From NCBI GenBank assembly GCA_900766045.1, contig CAAFTW010000075.1, forward strand, positions 1 to 57,065: a stretch of DNA of 57,065 nucleotides, in the 5' to 3' direction. Within the stretch, counting starts at the first letter, position 1. Each line of letters opens with the position of its first letter. This document shows positions 32,671 through 40,395 of the stretch, in pieces. Source of the DNA: Clostridia bacterium. GTDB taxonomy: Bacteria > Bacillota > Clostridia > Peptostreptococcales > Anaerovoracaceae. The notes below the pieces were generated by a model. The model saw only the letters and a program-made list of their open reading frames with translations. It was not told the DNA's origin and ran no database searches. The translations under genes were made by a program, and so were the position numbers.

Positions 32671-32917
32671 GGCTTCTACCCCTCTATTGTTTTCTTCCAC
32701 TGTCCGGGATTCTGTATTTCCGGGCATTTTGTTTACTGCCACTATTTTAACACGTTGAAGTAGTGCATACAAACATGATTACCAATTTACAGCCAGTTTT
32801 ATCGGGAAGATTTTCCCGGAAAGGATTTTACTTTTTTTCTTGCGGTATACGTTGTAAAATATTTTTTGTCCAGAGGTAAAGTCCGGACAAAATCCAATGA
32901 GCAAGGAGTTAACTATC

Positions 32918-33811
32918 ATGAGCACAATCCGTTCACTGCGCCATAATAAAATTGTCAGCAAAATCTTTCTGGTCGTATTCGGAAATATTTTCTACGCAGC
33001 AGGCGTTAATCTCGCCATCAACCCGCTTCATTTCTACAGCGGCGGCTTCACCGGAATCGCGCAGCTTCTGCGTCTTCTTCTGGTTCAGGTTCTGCACCTA
33101 CCTCAGATCGGCGGACTCGATTACCTGGGAATGATCTATTTTCTGATCAATGTACCGTTTTTCCTCATCGCCTTTAAGGTCATGGGAAAGCGCTTCTGTC
33201 TGGAGACACTGGTGTCCATCGTCATGGCATCCGCTTTTCTTTCCATTATTCCTGTGCCTTCCAAACCGATTATCACCGACCCGCTGCTGGCCGCAACGGT
33301 CGGAGGCCTGGGCTCGGGAATCGGAGCCGGCATGGTGCTGAGAGCCGGAAGTTCTCAGGGCGGACAGGACCTGATCGGTGTCTGCCTGGCGAAAACCCAT
33401 CCGGACTTTAAAGTCGGCAACATCGGCATTATTATCAGCGTCTGCATTTATACGATCTGCCTCTTCATCTATGATGTCCCAACCGTGCTCTATTCCATTA
33501 TTTTCGCGGTTGTCACCGGCCTTTGCATCGACAGGGTCCACACCCAGAACATCAAGATGGAAGCCATGATCTTCACCAAGAAAGAAGGCATGGCAAAGGC
33601 CATCATGACGGAACTGAAAAGAGGCGTCACGGACTGGGACGGTGAAGGCGCCTATACCAACGAAGACTCCCACGTTCTCGTCACGGTCATTTCCAAGTAT
33701 GAAGAGCCGCTGCTGAAAGAAATTGCAGCAAAATATGACCCTCACGCCTTCATCATTCTGGTGGACCACGCAAGAGTCATTGGTAATTTTGAAAAACGTT
33801 TTACGGATTAG
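32918..33811 (+). CDS. YitT-family membrane protein
   Basis: A ~297-aa protein with the DUF161 membrane domain (IFYAAGVNLAINPLHFYSGGFTGIAQLL, about five to six helices) and the C-terminal cytoplasmic DUF2179 domain (MEAMIFTKKEGMAKAIMTELKRGVTDWDGEGAY). Function is not established. AAGGAG nine bases before the ATG at 32918 decides the start; an ATG at 32897 overlaps that Shine-Dalgarno. Divergent from the lysine operon. Confidence 0.88.
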   Translation: MSTIRSLRHNKIVSKIFLVVFGNIFYAAGVNLAINPLHFYSGGFTGIAQLLRLLLVQVLHLPQIGGLDYLGMIYFLINVPFFLIAFKVMGKRFCLETLVSIVMASAFLSIIPVPSKPIITDPLLAATVGGLGSGIGAGMVLRAGSSQGGQDLIGVCLAKTHPDFKVGNIGIIISVCIYTICLFIYDVPTVLYSIIFAVVTGLCIDRVHTQNIKMEAMIFTKKEGMAKAIMTELKRGVTDWDGEGAYTNEDSHVLVTVISKYEEPLLKEIAAKYDPHAFIILVDHARVIGNFEKRFTD

Positions 33812-33971
33812 CTGTCTCTTTACATCCGCTTAACTTCTGTAAAATCTTTTCCACATCTTCAGCTCCGACAGGAACGGGGTTATTATGGATATTCGGCAGC
33901 ATACTGTCTGCCGCCAGATTATGAATATCGCCGTCAGAAAGTCTTGTTTTTGTCCTCACAAAAACGAATTC

Positions 33972-35147
33972 TTACAGCATCTCATGAACCAGGAATGCCA
34001 GCATCAGCTGCATCCGGTTTTCCAGGCTTCCGAGATCCATGTTCAGGATCTTGGAGGCCTGATTGATTTTATAGTTTACTGTATTTCTGTGCACGAACAT
34101 CTTGGAGGCGGTCCTGGTAATGCTGCCGTCATTCTGCAGGTAGAGCTTCAGGACATCGGTAAGATCCGTGCCCTTTTCCTGATCATGTTTTACCAGAGGC
34201 CCCAGCACCTGGTTATAGTATTCCTGCTTGATTTCATCATCTTCAATTCCCAGAAGCAGGCGGTAGGCGCCCATATCGGTAAAGAAAATCTTATCCTGCG
34301 GAATGGATTCTTTCATCTGAAGCCTGACGATGGCTTCCGCCTGCCGGTAACTCTTATGGATGCAGCGCATGCTCTTGGTCAGCTTTCCGATTCCGATATA
34401 GACTTTTTCATCATTCAGCGGAAGCAGGAAACAGACATGATCCAGCAGGTCTTCTGCCAGAATCCTGACCTGCTCGGTGTGCTGGGTGGAAATAACGGCG
34501 ATAATATCCCGGTCATCGGTAAAAACCGCGCACTTCGGATAGATTTCCCGCAGATGGTTCCACAGCCGGCCGCGGATTGATTCTGCCAGTGCATAAGGAT
34601 CAGATGAAGTGTTGGTCACCCGAAGCATGCAGATGGCATAACGGTCCTCTACATTAAAATGATGCTCGGACAGCGGAACCACGTATCGCTCCTGCTGATC
34701 AGGGAAGAAAATCGCGTTTTTAAAGGCTGTGCTGATTTCCTCTTCACTGACATTATCCTGAACAATATATTCAGTCAGCGGCTGAATAATTTTTTCAAGC
34801 GGAACCTTCCACGGAAGGGTAAACAGTGGGAAATCTTTAGCATTGCAGAAGGAACAGACCTTCTCCGGAATATTTCTGATGTAACCCCCTATATTAACAA
34901 TGACTCCGGACGCTTCATTCTCATAAAGCAGCCGCACTTGATCGAAAAGCGCATCTTCAATATTCCACTTATCCAGACCGACGCCCGTGGTAATTACCAG
35001 CTCGCCGCCATTCAGATATTCAGCCATTTCCGGCGTTTCTGAGATGTGCACCCAGGTGACCTGACGGTGCATGCCAGTCGCCCCCGCGGCCAGTTTCAGC
35101 TCATCCCCCGGATACTGATCGACTAGTACTTTCATATCAATAGACAT
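33972..35147 (-). CDS. PucR/CdaR-family transcriptional regulator
   Basis: A 391-aa regulator: N-terminal PucR domain (residues ~10-120), a GGDEF-like middle, and the C-terminal HTH_30 DVLKLYLQNDGSITRTASKMFVHRNTVNYKINQASKILNMDL. PucR-type regulators control purine, amino-acid and amine catabolism. It is divergent from the class III aminotransferase gene, with three palindromes in the 237-bp gap, so it probably regulates it. GAGGGG lies before the ATG. Confidence 0.9.
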   Translation of the reverse strand: MSIDMKVLVDQYPGDELKLAAGATGMHRQVTWVHISETPEMAEYLNGGELVITTGVGLDKWNIEDALFDQVRLLYENEASGVIVNIGGYIRNIPEKVCSFCNAKDFPLFTLPWKVPLEKIIQPLTEYIVQDNVSEEEISTAFKNAIFFPDQQERYVVPLSEHHFNVEDRYAICMLRVTNTSSDPYALAESIRGRLWNHLREIYPKCAVFTDDRDIIAVISTQHTEQVRILAEDLLDHVCFLLPLNDEKVYIGIGKLTKSMRCIHKSYRQAEAIVRLQMKESIPQDKIFFTDMGAYRLLLGIEDDEIKQEYYNQVLGPLVKHDQEKGTDLTDVLKLYLQNDGSITRTASKMFVHRNTVNYKINQASKILNMDLGSLENRMQLMLAFLVHEML

Positions 35148-35241
35148 AATGAACCCCTCACTCCCTTGGGTATCCCCTTTTGTTCCCTATTCTATTATAA
35201 ACCATTTTCGGTTGATTGCCACAACAAAACTGTGTGCATTT

Positions 35242-35268
35242 TTGTGTAAAAGCACAATAAACATTGTG
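35242..35268. promoter_or_regulatory. Overlapping TTGTG/CACAA palindromes, candidate PucR operators
   Basis: TTGTG-N6-CACAA (35242-35257) shares its right half with CACAAT-N4-ATTGTG (35253-35268), giving three alternating half-sites about 11 bp apart in the gap between pucR and the aminotransferase gene. That spacing suits a cooperative dimer-of-dimers. Confidence 0.55.
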
Positions 35269-35286
35269 TCCTGTCACAGCACCACT

Positions 35287-35307
35287 AGAACACGTTCTTG
35301 CTATAAT
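35287..35307 (+). promoter_or_regulatory. Promoter -10 TATAAT with upstream AGAAC-AC-GTTCT palindrome
   Basis: A perfect TATAAT at 35302-35307 directly follows the palindrome AGAAC-AC-GTTCT (35287-35298), about 80 nt before the aminotransferase start. The palindrome occupies the spacer region and would block or recruit polymerase when bound. Confidence 0.6.
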
Positions 35308-35384
35308 GACATCATCAAGGGGAGTTCAAAAGAACTAAAGAAAAAATGATGAATTGCTTATGAGAGTTTGAAGGGAGAATTAAG

Positions 35385-36632
35385 ATGAAACTGAGCGATA
35401 CAGGATTCACAGCAGAAGAAATCAAAGAAAAGGTTAACAAGTACATGATCGAAACTTACGAGCGTTTTGACTTTGTCGCTCAGCGCGGCGAAGGCATGTA
35501 CCTCTACGATGAGAACGACGAGCCGTACCTGGACTTCTATGCAGGCGTTGCGGTAAACGCATCCGGAAACTGCAACAAGCACGTAGTCAAGGCCGTTCAG
35601 GAACAGGCTGCCGATCTGATGCAGACCTTTAACTATCCATATACCATTCCGCAGGCACTCCTGGCAGAGAAGATCTGCACAACCATCGGAATGGATAAGA
35701 TTTTCTATCAGAACACAGGAACAGAAGCCAACGAGGCAATGATCAAGATGGCCAGAAAGTACGGAATCGAAAAGTACGGTCCGTCCAGATACCATATCGT
35801 CACTGCGGCACAGAGCTTCCACGGCAGAACATTCGGATCCATGTCCGCGACAGGTCAGCCGGACAATGCATGTCAGATTGGATTCGGACCGATGGAACAG
35901 GGCTTCTCCTACGCGGAATTCAACAACCTGCAGTCCTTCATTGACGCATGTACAGAAGATACCATTGCCATTATGGTCGAGCCGGTTCAGGGCGAAGGCG
36001 GAGTTCACCCGGCTACAAAAGAATTCCTGACCGGCCTCAGAAGATACTGTGATGAGCACGATATGCTCCTGCTTCTGGACGAAGTACAGTCCGGATGGGG
36101 CAGAACCGGAAACATCATGTCTTATATGAACTACGGCATCAAGCCGGATATCGTTTCCATGGCCAAGGCTCTGGGCGGCGGCATGCCGATCGGCGCAATC
36201 TGCGCGACAGAAGAAGTATCCAAGGCCTTCACACCAGGATCCCACGGATCCACATTCGGCGGACATCCAGTCTGCTGCGCGGCAGCACTGGCAGAAATCG
36301 ATGAACTGCTGAAGAACGACCTGCCGGGCAACGCTAAAGAAGTAGGTTCCTACTTCATCGAGCGCCTCGGAAAAGAGATTCCGCACATCAAGGAGTCCAG
36401 AGGCCAGGGCCTGTTCGTCGGTGTTGAATTTGACGGTAGCGTAAACGCTGTAGAGGTAAAGCATGAGTGCTTCAAGCGCCACCTGCTCATTACCGCCATC
36501 GGCGATGACGTCATCCGCATGGTACCGCCACTGATCGTAAACAAAGAGCAGTGCGACCAGGCCGTAGACATTATCCGCGAAGCAGCAGAAGCAGCATTCG
36601 CAAAGAACAAAGCAAACTCCAAAGTTGCATAA
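35385..36632 (+). CDS. Class III aminotransferase (acetylornithine/GABA/4-aminobutyrate-like)
   Basis: A 415-aa PLP aminotransferase: GTEANEAMIKMARKYG, SFHGRTFGSMSATGQ, VEPVQGEGGVHPAT, LLLDEVQSGWGRTGN and the Schiff-base lysine in VSMAKALGGGMPIGA. Family substrates include acetylornithine, ornithine and GABA; the linked PucR regulator suggests an inducible catabolic role rather than arginine synthesis, but this is inference. C-ending codons suggest strong expression. Confidence 0.87.
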   Translation: MKLSDTGFTAEEIKEKVNKYMIETYERFDFVAQRGEGMYLYDENDEPYLDFYAGVAVNASGNCNKHVVKAVQEQAADLMQTFNYPYTIPQALLAEKICTTIGMDKIFYQNTGTEANEAMIKMARKYGIEKYGPSRYHIVTAAQSFHGRTFGSMSATGQPDNACQIGFGPMEQGFSYAEFNNLQSFIDACTEDTIAIMVEPVQGEGGVHPATKEFLTGLRRYCDEHDMLLLLDEVQSGWGRTGNIMSYMNYGIKPDIVSMAKALGGGMPIGAICATEEVSKAFTPGSHGSTFGGHPVCCAAALAEIDELLKNDLPGNAKEVGSYFIERLGKEIPHIKESRGQGLFVGVEFDGSVNAVEVKHECFKRHLLITAIGDDVIRMVPPLIVNKEQCDQAVDIIREAAEAAFAKNKANSKVA

Positions 36633-36654
36633 GCATTTTGCATTTTTTCCAAAC

Positions 36655-36700
36655 AACACAAGAAGCCGGCAGGGGGTTTCTCGCCGGCTTCTTGTGTTTT
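36655..36700 (+). terminator. Intrinsic terminator of the aminotransferase gene
   Basis: AACACAAGAAGCCGGC pairs with GCCGGCTTCTTGTGTT across a 12-nt loop followed by TTTT, a near-perfect 16-bp stem about 23 nt after the stop. Confidence 0.92.
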
Positions 36701-36709
36701 CCCATGAGA

Positions 36710-36755
36710 AAGCCCCGTGAAGGCCGGTCCTCCGGTATCTTCACAGGGCTTTTTC
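36710..36755. terminator. Second stem-loop, between convergent genes
   Basis: AGCCCCGTGAAGgCCGG and CCGGtatCTTCACAGGGCT form a long imperfect stem followed by TTTTTCTT on the plus strand and TTTCTC on the minus strand. It likely ends the mscL transcript from the right and backs up the aminotransferase terminator. Confidence 0.75.
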
Positions 36756-36760
36756 TTCCA

Positions 36761-36895
36761 TTAATCGTCCTGTTCTTCTGTTTCAGCTTCAGCCTTTCCG
36801 GATGGTGATGTCATCTTATGTCCGGACCAGATGCAGACAGCAGCTGCGATGATCATTACGACCGCGCTGCACTTATGCAGTTTAAATGGATTCAT
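36761..36895 (-). CDS. Small membrane protein (44 aa) coupled to mscL
   Basis: A 44-aa open frame: a short basic N-terminus (MNPFKLHKCS), one hydrophobic segment AVVMIIAAAVCIWSG and an acidic tail ending in ETEEQDD. Its ATG overlaps the mscL stop as TAATG, the coupling form used at five other junctions in this window, and it is followed by a terminator. I do not recognise a family. It could be an MscL-associated small protein or a chance frame; position and composition favour a real gene. Confidence 0.6.
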   Translation of the reverse strand: MNPFKLHKCSAVVMIIAAAVCIWSGHKMTSPSGKAEAETEEQDD

Positions 36896-37299
36896 TACTC
36901 TTCCCCTTTCTTCTGCTCTGCCAGCAGATCACGAATTTCTCTGAGAAGAACCACATCTTCAGACGGAGCCGGAGCTTCCTCTTCTTTCTCCGCCGGCTTA
37001 TGCAGCCTGTTGATGCCGCGGATCAAAATGAAAACACACAGAGAAATCAGCAGGAAATTAATGATGGACTGAATGAAATTTCCGTACTTCAGCGTGGCCG
37101 TACCGATGGTGACGCTCAGTCCTGCAATATTGATTCCCTTCAGAATCATGCCGATTACCGGCATCAGCATATCATTTACCAGCGATGTGACGATGGCGGT
37201 AAAGGCAGATCCTACGATGATTCCTACTGCCATATCCAGAACGTTTCCGCGCTGGATAAACTCCTTGAATTCCGTAATAAAATTTTTGGTCTCCTTCAT
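36895..37299 (-). CDS. mscL: Large-conductance mechanosensitive channel MscL
   Basis: The 134-aa MscL: KEFIQRGNVLDMAVGIIVGSAFTAIVTSLVNDMLMPVIG (N-terminal helix and TM1), GNFIQSIINFLLISLCVFILIRGINRL (TM2), then a charged cytoplasmic tail. It opens under membrane tension to release solutes on osmotic downshock. Start and length match the family. Confidence 0.96.
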   Translation of the reverse strand: MKETKNFITEFKEFIQRGNVLDMAVGIIVGSAFTAIVTSLVNDMLMPVIGMILKGINIAGLSVTIGTATLKYGNFIQSIINFLLISLCVFILIRGINRLHKPAEKEEEAPAPSEDVVLLREIRDLLAEQKKGEE

Positions 37300-37381
37300 G
37301 GTGCTCTCTTTCCCCCAGACTATTGCACTTCATTAATTGATATAATGTAAGATTATACCATGTATAGAAAGCCCCGGACAA

Positions 37382-39322
37382 TCATTTTTCCGGCTTATCC
37401 TCTTGCGCCTTATTTTTGTCCCGGTGAGCACGGATAAATTCAAGGAATTCATCTTCCGGCAGCGGCCTGGAGAACAGGAAGCCCTGCTCGTAATCACAGC
37501 CCATTTCCGCCAAACCGTCACGCATTTCCTCCGTTTCCACGCCTTCTGCCAGCACGTGGAAGCCCTCTTCCTTGAAACTCTGAATCATGCCTTTCAGGTA
37601 GCGGTTTTCACCCCGGAAATAGGACCAGACGATGGACTTGTCGATCTTGATGATCTCAAACGGCAGCTTCATAATTTCCATCATATTGGAAAATCCTGTG
37701 CCGTAGTCATCCAGAGAAAAGCTCATTCCCGCGTTGCATAAAGTTTTCATGTGCTCATGCATCTGCGCTGTGTCGGAGGCCGCAGACTCCGTAATTTCCA
37801 GATTCAAGCTCCGCATAGAAACGGAAAACTTCTTCGCGGTCTCCATCAGTGCCTCTGCCAGCCGTCTGTGGCTGCTGTATGCTGGTGACAGGTTCACTTC
37901 CAGGTATTCCAGCCCCAGCCGCTCCAGATCGTGATCCTGAATGAACCGACAGGTCTTCTTATACATCAGCTGGTCAAGCTGAACGATGTTTCCACTGCGT
38001 TCCGCATTCTCAATGAATTCACCAGGCATGATGAATCCGATTTTCTGATCGTTGATACGCGCCAGTACCTCTGCAGAAGTAAATGCATGATCTCTGCAGG
38101 AATAAATCGGCTGAAAATACAGAAGAACCGACTCATCGCGGATCGTCCGTTCCAAAGCCTCATCCACGTCACTGTTTCTCCTGATCTGCTGAAGGATCTG
38201 ATCATCCGCGATAATCCTGGAAGTCCTCCCCTGCTTATCCATCTCCGTAAACAAGTAACTAATCGTCGCACCGACCATCTCGCCATTGTTTTTCGGCATT
38301 TCTTCCGGAATATATGCAGTGGATGCCTTCATCGTGAGCAGGTCATCGTCCGTTTCCATCGAGTCATTGATACATTCATCCACAGCACGACGCAGTTCCG
38401 CCTCACTCTTTTCCCCCTGATCACACAGGACAAAATGTCCATTGCCAAGGTAGAAAACCAGCATGGAATGTGCGGCCGCATGGAGAAAATCTCTGACCGG
38501 ACGGGCTTTTCCGTCGCCCCGGCCCACTCCCCTGGATGCGGTAATCTCTTCGTAATTATTGACATTCAGACAGAAAAATGCCATTTTCTTCTGGCGCTCG
38601 ATATGATCCATGATCAGCTCTGTCAAAGCTGCCTGATTGAAATACAAATTGTTTCCCTGCAGCAGCCGGCTCGGATCCTGAATCGTAAGATATATGAAGC
38701 CAATGCCAATCGCGTAAATCAGATTCATCAGCAATGCTTCATCATTGATAATGCGCACGATTCCTCCGGCAATCAGAATTCCGCAGAAAGCCAGAAAGCT
38801 TGCAAACTGCGATCTCGCGATATGCTTCCAGTGAATCAGTACCAGTACCACGCTCAAAAAAACATAAAACCCAAATATCACATAAAGAACGTTATATGTC
38901 GCAGTACGAAAAAACATTCCCCGGGAATTGTAAGTGTACATAAATCCTGTCCACGGTGCTGTGATCACGGCAATCAGAAACACTACAAAAGGGAGTTTGA
39001 AGAGCCGGTCTTTCCATCTGGAAATCCGGAACATTCTTCCCGTGAAACACAGGGTAAACTTATACAGCACGAACACTCTTCCGACAAAACATAGAAAAAA
39101 GAGGATACTGAAAGTGTGAAGCAGCGGCAGCGAAGTTACCGCGCGATTGCTGTCCAGTGTGCAGGTCAGAATATCAAGAAATGTTGTATAACAGCCGAAT
39201 TCCAGAAGTCTCCGAAAGCAGAAATTCTGATAGGTCGGAAGATGCTTGCTGCAGATGTACAAAATCAGCAGCAGAAGCTGCAGGACCAAAGCGGAATCGG
39301 CAAATTGATAGCTTAATGTCAT
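37382..39322 (-). CDS. Membrane EAL phosphodiesterase with degenerate GGDEF
   Basis: A 646-aa protein with six or seven N-terminal membrane helices (residues ~1-215), a GGDEF-like domain whose signature is replaced by YLGNGHFVLCD (~310), so it cannot be a diguanylate cyclase, and a C-terminal EAL domain with the key residues in place: EVLAR, EVNLSP, LEITES, LDDYGTGFSN, IKIDKSI, AEGVET and QGFLFSRP. It is probably a c-di-GMP phosphodiesterase. GAAAGGAAG lies before the ATG. Monocistronic. Confidence 0.9.
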   Translation of the reverse strand: MTLSYQFADSALVLQLLLLILYICSKHLPTYQNFCFRRLLEFGCYTTFLDILTCTLDSNRAVTSLPLLHTFSILFFLCFVGRVFVLYKFTLCFTGRMFRISRWKDRLFKLPFVVFLIAVITAPWTGFMYTYNSRGMFFRTATYNVLYVIFGFYVFLSVVLVLIHWKHIARSQFASFLAFCGILIAGGIVRIINDEALLMNLIYAIGIGFIYLTIQDPSRLLQGNNLYFNQAALTELIMDHIERQKKMAFFCLNVNNYEEITASRGVGRGDGKARPVRDFLHAAAHSMLVFYLGNGHFVLCDQGEKSEAELRRAVDECINDSMETDDDLLTMKASTAYIPEEMPKNNGEMVGATISYLFTEMDKQGRTSRIIADDQILQQIRRNSDVDEALERTIRDESVLLYFQPIYSCRDHAFTSAEVLARINDQKIGFIMPGEFIENAERSGNIVQLDQLMYKKTCRFIQDHDLERLGLEYLEVNLSPAYSSHRRLAEALMETAKKFSVSMRSLNLEITESAASDTAQMHEHMKTLCNAGMSFSLDDYGTGFSNMMEIMKLPFEIIKIDKSIVWSYFRGENRYLKGMIQSFKEEGFHVLAEGVETEEMRDGLAEMGCDYEQGFLFSRPLPEDEFLEFIRAHRDKNKAQEDKPEK

Positions 39323-39538
39323 AATTCTCTCTTCCTTTCAAGAGGAAAAGTCCGACTATTCTGCAGAACCGATTTTCAATATTCCTTGTGAACCCGGCAG
39401 GGCAGTGATTCTTCTGCATTACAGGATTTTATCAGCACGACTTTCAGAACCGAAAAATCCTGCATCCCGGAATAGCTGACTTTCATTACAGTATATACCC
39501 GAAATGCAGGAAATGCGCTCTTTAATTATTGATGTTTT
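39323..39538. other. Intergenic gap
   Basis: About 216 bp upstream of the EAL gene and downstream of the hydrolase gene (both minus strand). An ACAGTATATAC motif at about 39488-39498 resembles half of the GTATAC palindromes. Nothing else is seen. Confidence 0.4.
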
Positions 39539-40315
39539 CTAATTTGTGCGAAAGAACTCTATAGCCTGGTCCATAACCTTGTCCGGGTCTTCCGGCTTCA
39601 GGTTGATGGAATGGCCTTCCCCTTCCATGAAGGTAATTGGGATGGAGAATTTCTCTGAAAACTTCTCTGCCATACGCGGATCGATGACCGGATCTTCACT
39701 TCCGTGCACCATCCGGCAGGAAGTGTGTCCGAAGGCGTCTAGATTGAATTTCTCAAACAGGTCGTTTTCCTTAAGATCTTCAAACATGCCCAGAGGAACT
39801 TTCACCGGATTTCCGACACCGAGCTTCGGCTGCAGATATCCCTGCTTCTTTAATAAAGCAATGGCCTGCTCATCAGGCTCACTTCCCGGTGCTCCCAGAA
39901 GCAGCCAGGGCATGTTTACCGCAGCGCTTCTCATGAAAAATTGATGTCCGAGATGCGGCCTGCTGCTGATGTAAAGGCCGGTTAGATAGGCGCCGTAACT
40001 GGATCCGAAATACAGGATTTCCGCTTCCGGATATTGTTCATGGATGTAGTTTTCTACCGTCTGCAGGCTGTCCTTGCAGGATTCGATGCGGATCCATTCC
40101 TGCCGGGCTTCTGCTTCGCCGTGGCCCGGCTGGTCGTAGGAAACGACGCCGATTCCCTCCGGCGGCATCCGCTTTCTCATCAGCTCTGCCGTCGCGCATT
40201 CCTTGCAGCTCTCAAAACCATGAATATAAATAACGATCTTCTCTGCGCCTTCCGGGATTTCAAAAAGGCAGGGGACGATCTTGCCATTTTCTTTTGTTAA
40301 TTTTATCTGTTCCAT
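39539..40315 (-). CDS. Alpha/beta hydrolase
   Basis: A 258-aa alpha/beta hydrolase: VIYIHGFESCKEC (oxyanion region), YFGSSYGAYLTGLY (nucleophile elbow G-x-S-x-G), VHGSEDPVIDPR (acid) and MEGEGHSINLKP (His). It could be a carboxylesterase or a peptidase-like hydrolase; the substrate is unknown. AAGGAGACAGAT precedes the ATG. Downstream of the S15 peptidase gene on the same strand, 80 nt apart. Confidence 0.88.
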   Translation of the reverse strand: MEQIKLTKENGKIVPCLFEIPEGAEKIVIYIHGFESCKECATAELMRKRMPPEGIGVVSYDQPGHGEAEARQEWIRIESCKDSLQTVENYIHEQYPEAEILYFGSSYGAYLTGLYISSRPHLGHQFFMRSAAVNMPWLLLGAPGSEPDEQAIALLKKQGYLQPKLGVGNPVKVPLGMFEDLKENDLFEKFNLDAFGHTSCRMVHGSEDPVIDPRMAEKFSEKFSIPITFMEGEGHSINLKPEDPDKVMDQAIEFFRTN

Positions 40316-40395
40316 ATCTGTCTCCTTCCGATAACCGATTACCCCGTTCAGGACGCCTCCGTCAATCTACGCAGCGCAGAGAAGAAGTATGTGCT

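Noticed and set aside
35242..35268. Rex binding site.
   Set aside because: TTGTG and CACAA are 6 bases apart instead of the 8 expected for the Rex consensus, and the flanking AA/TT is missing.
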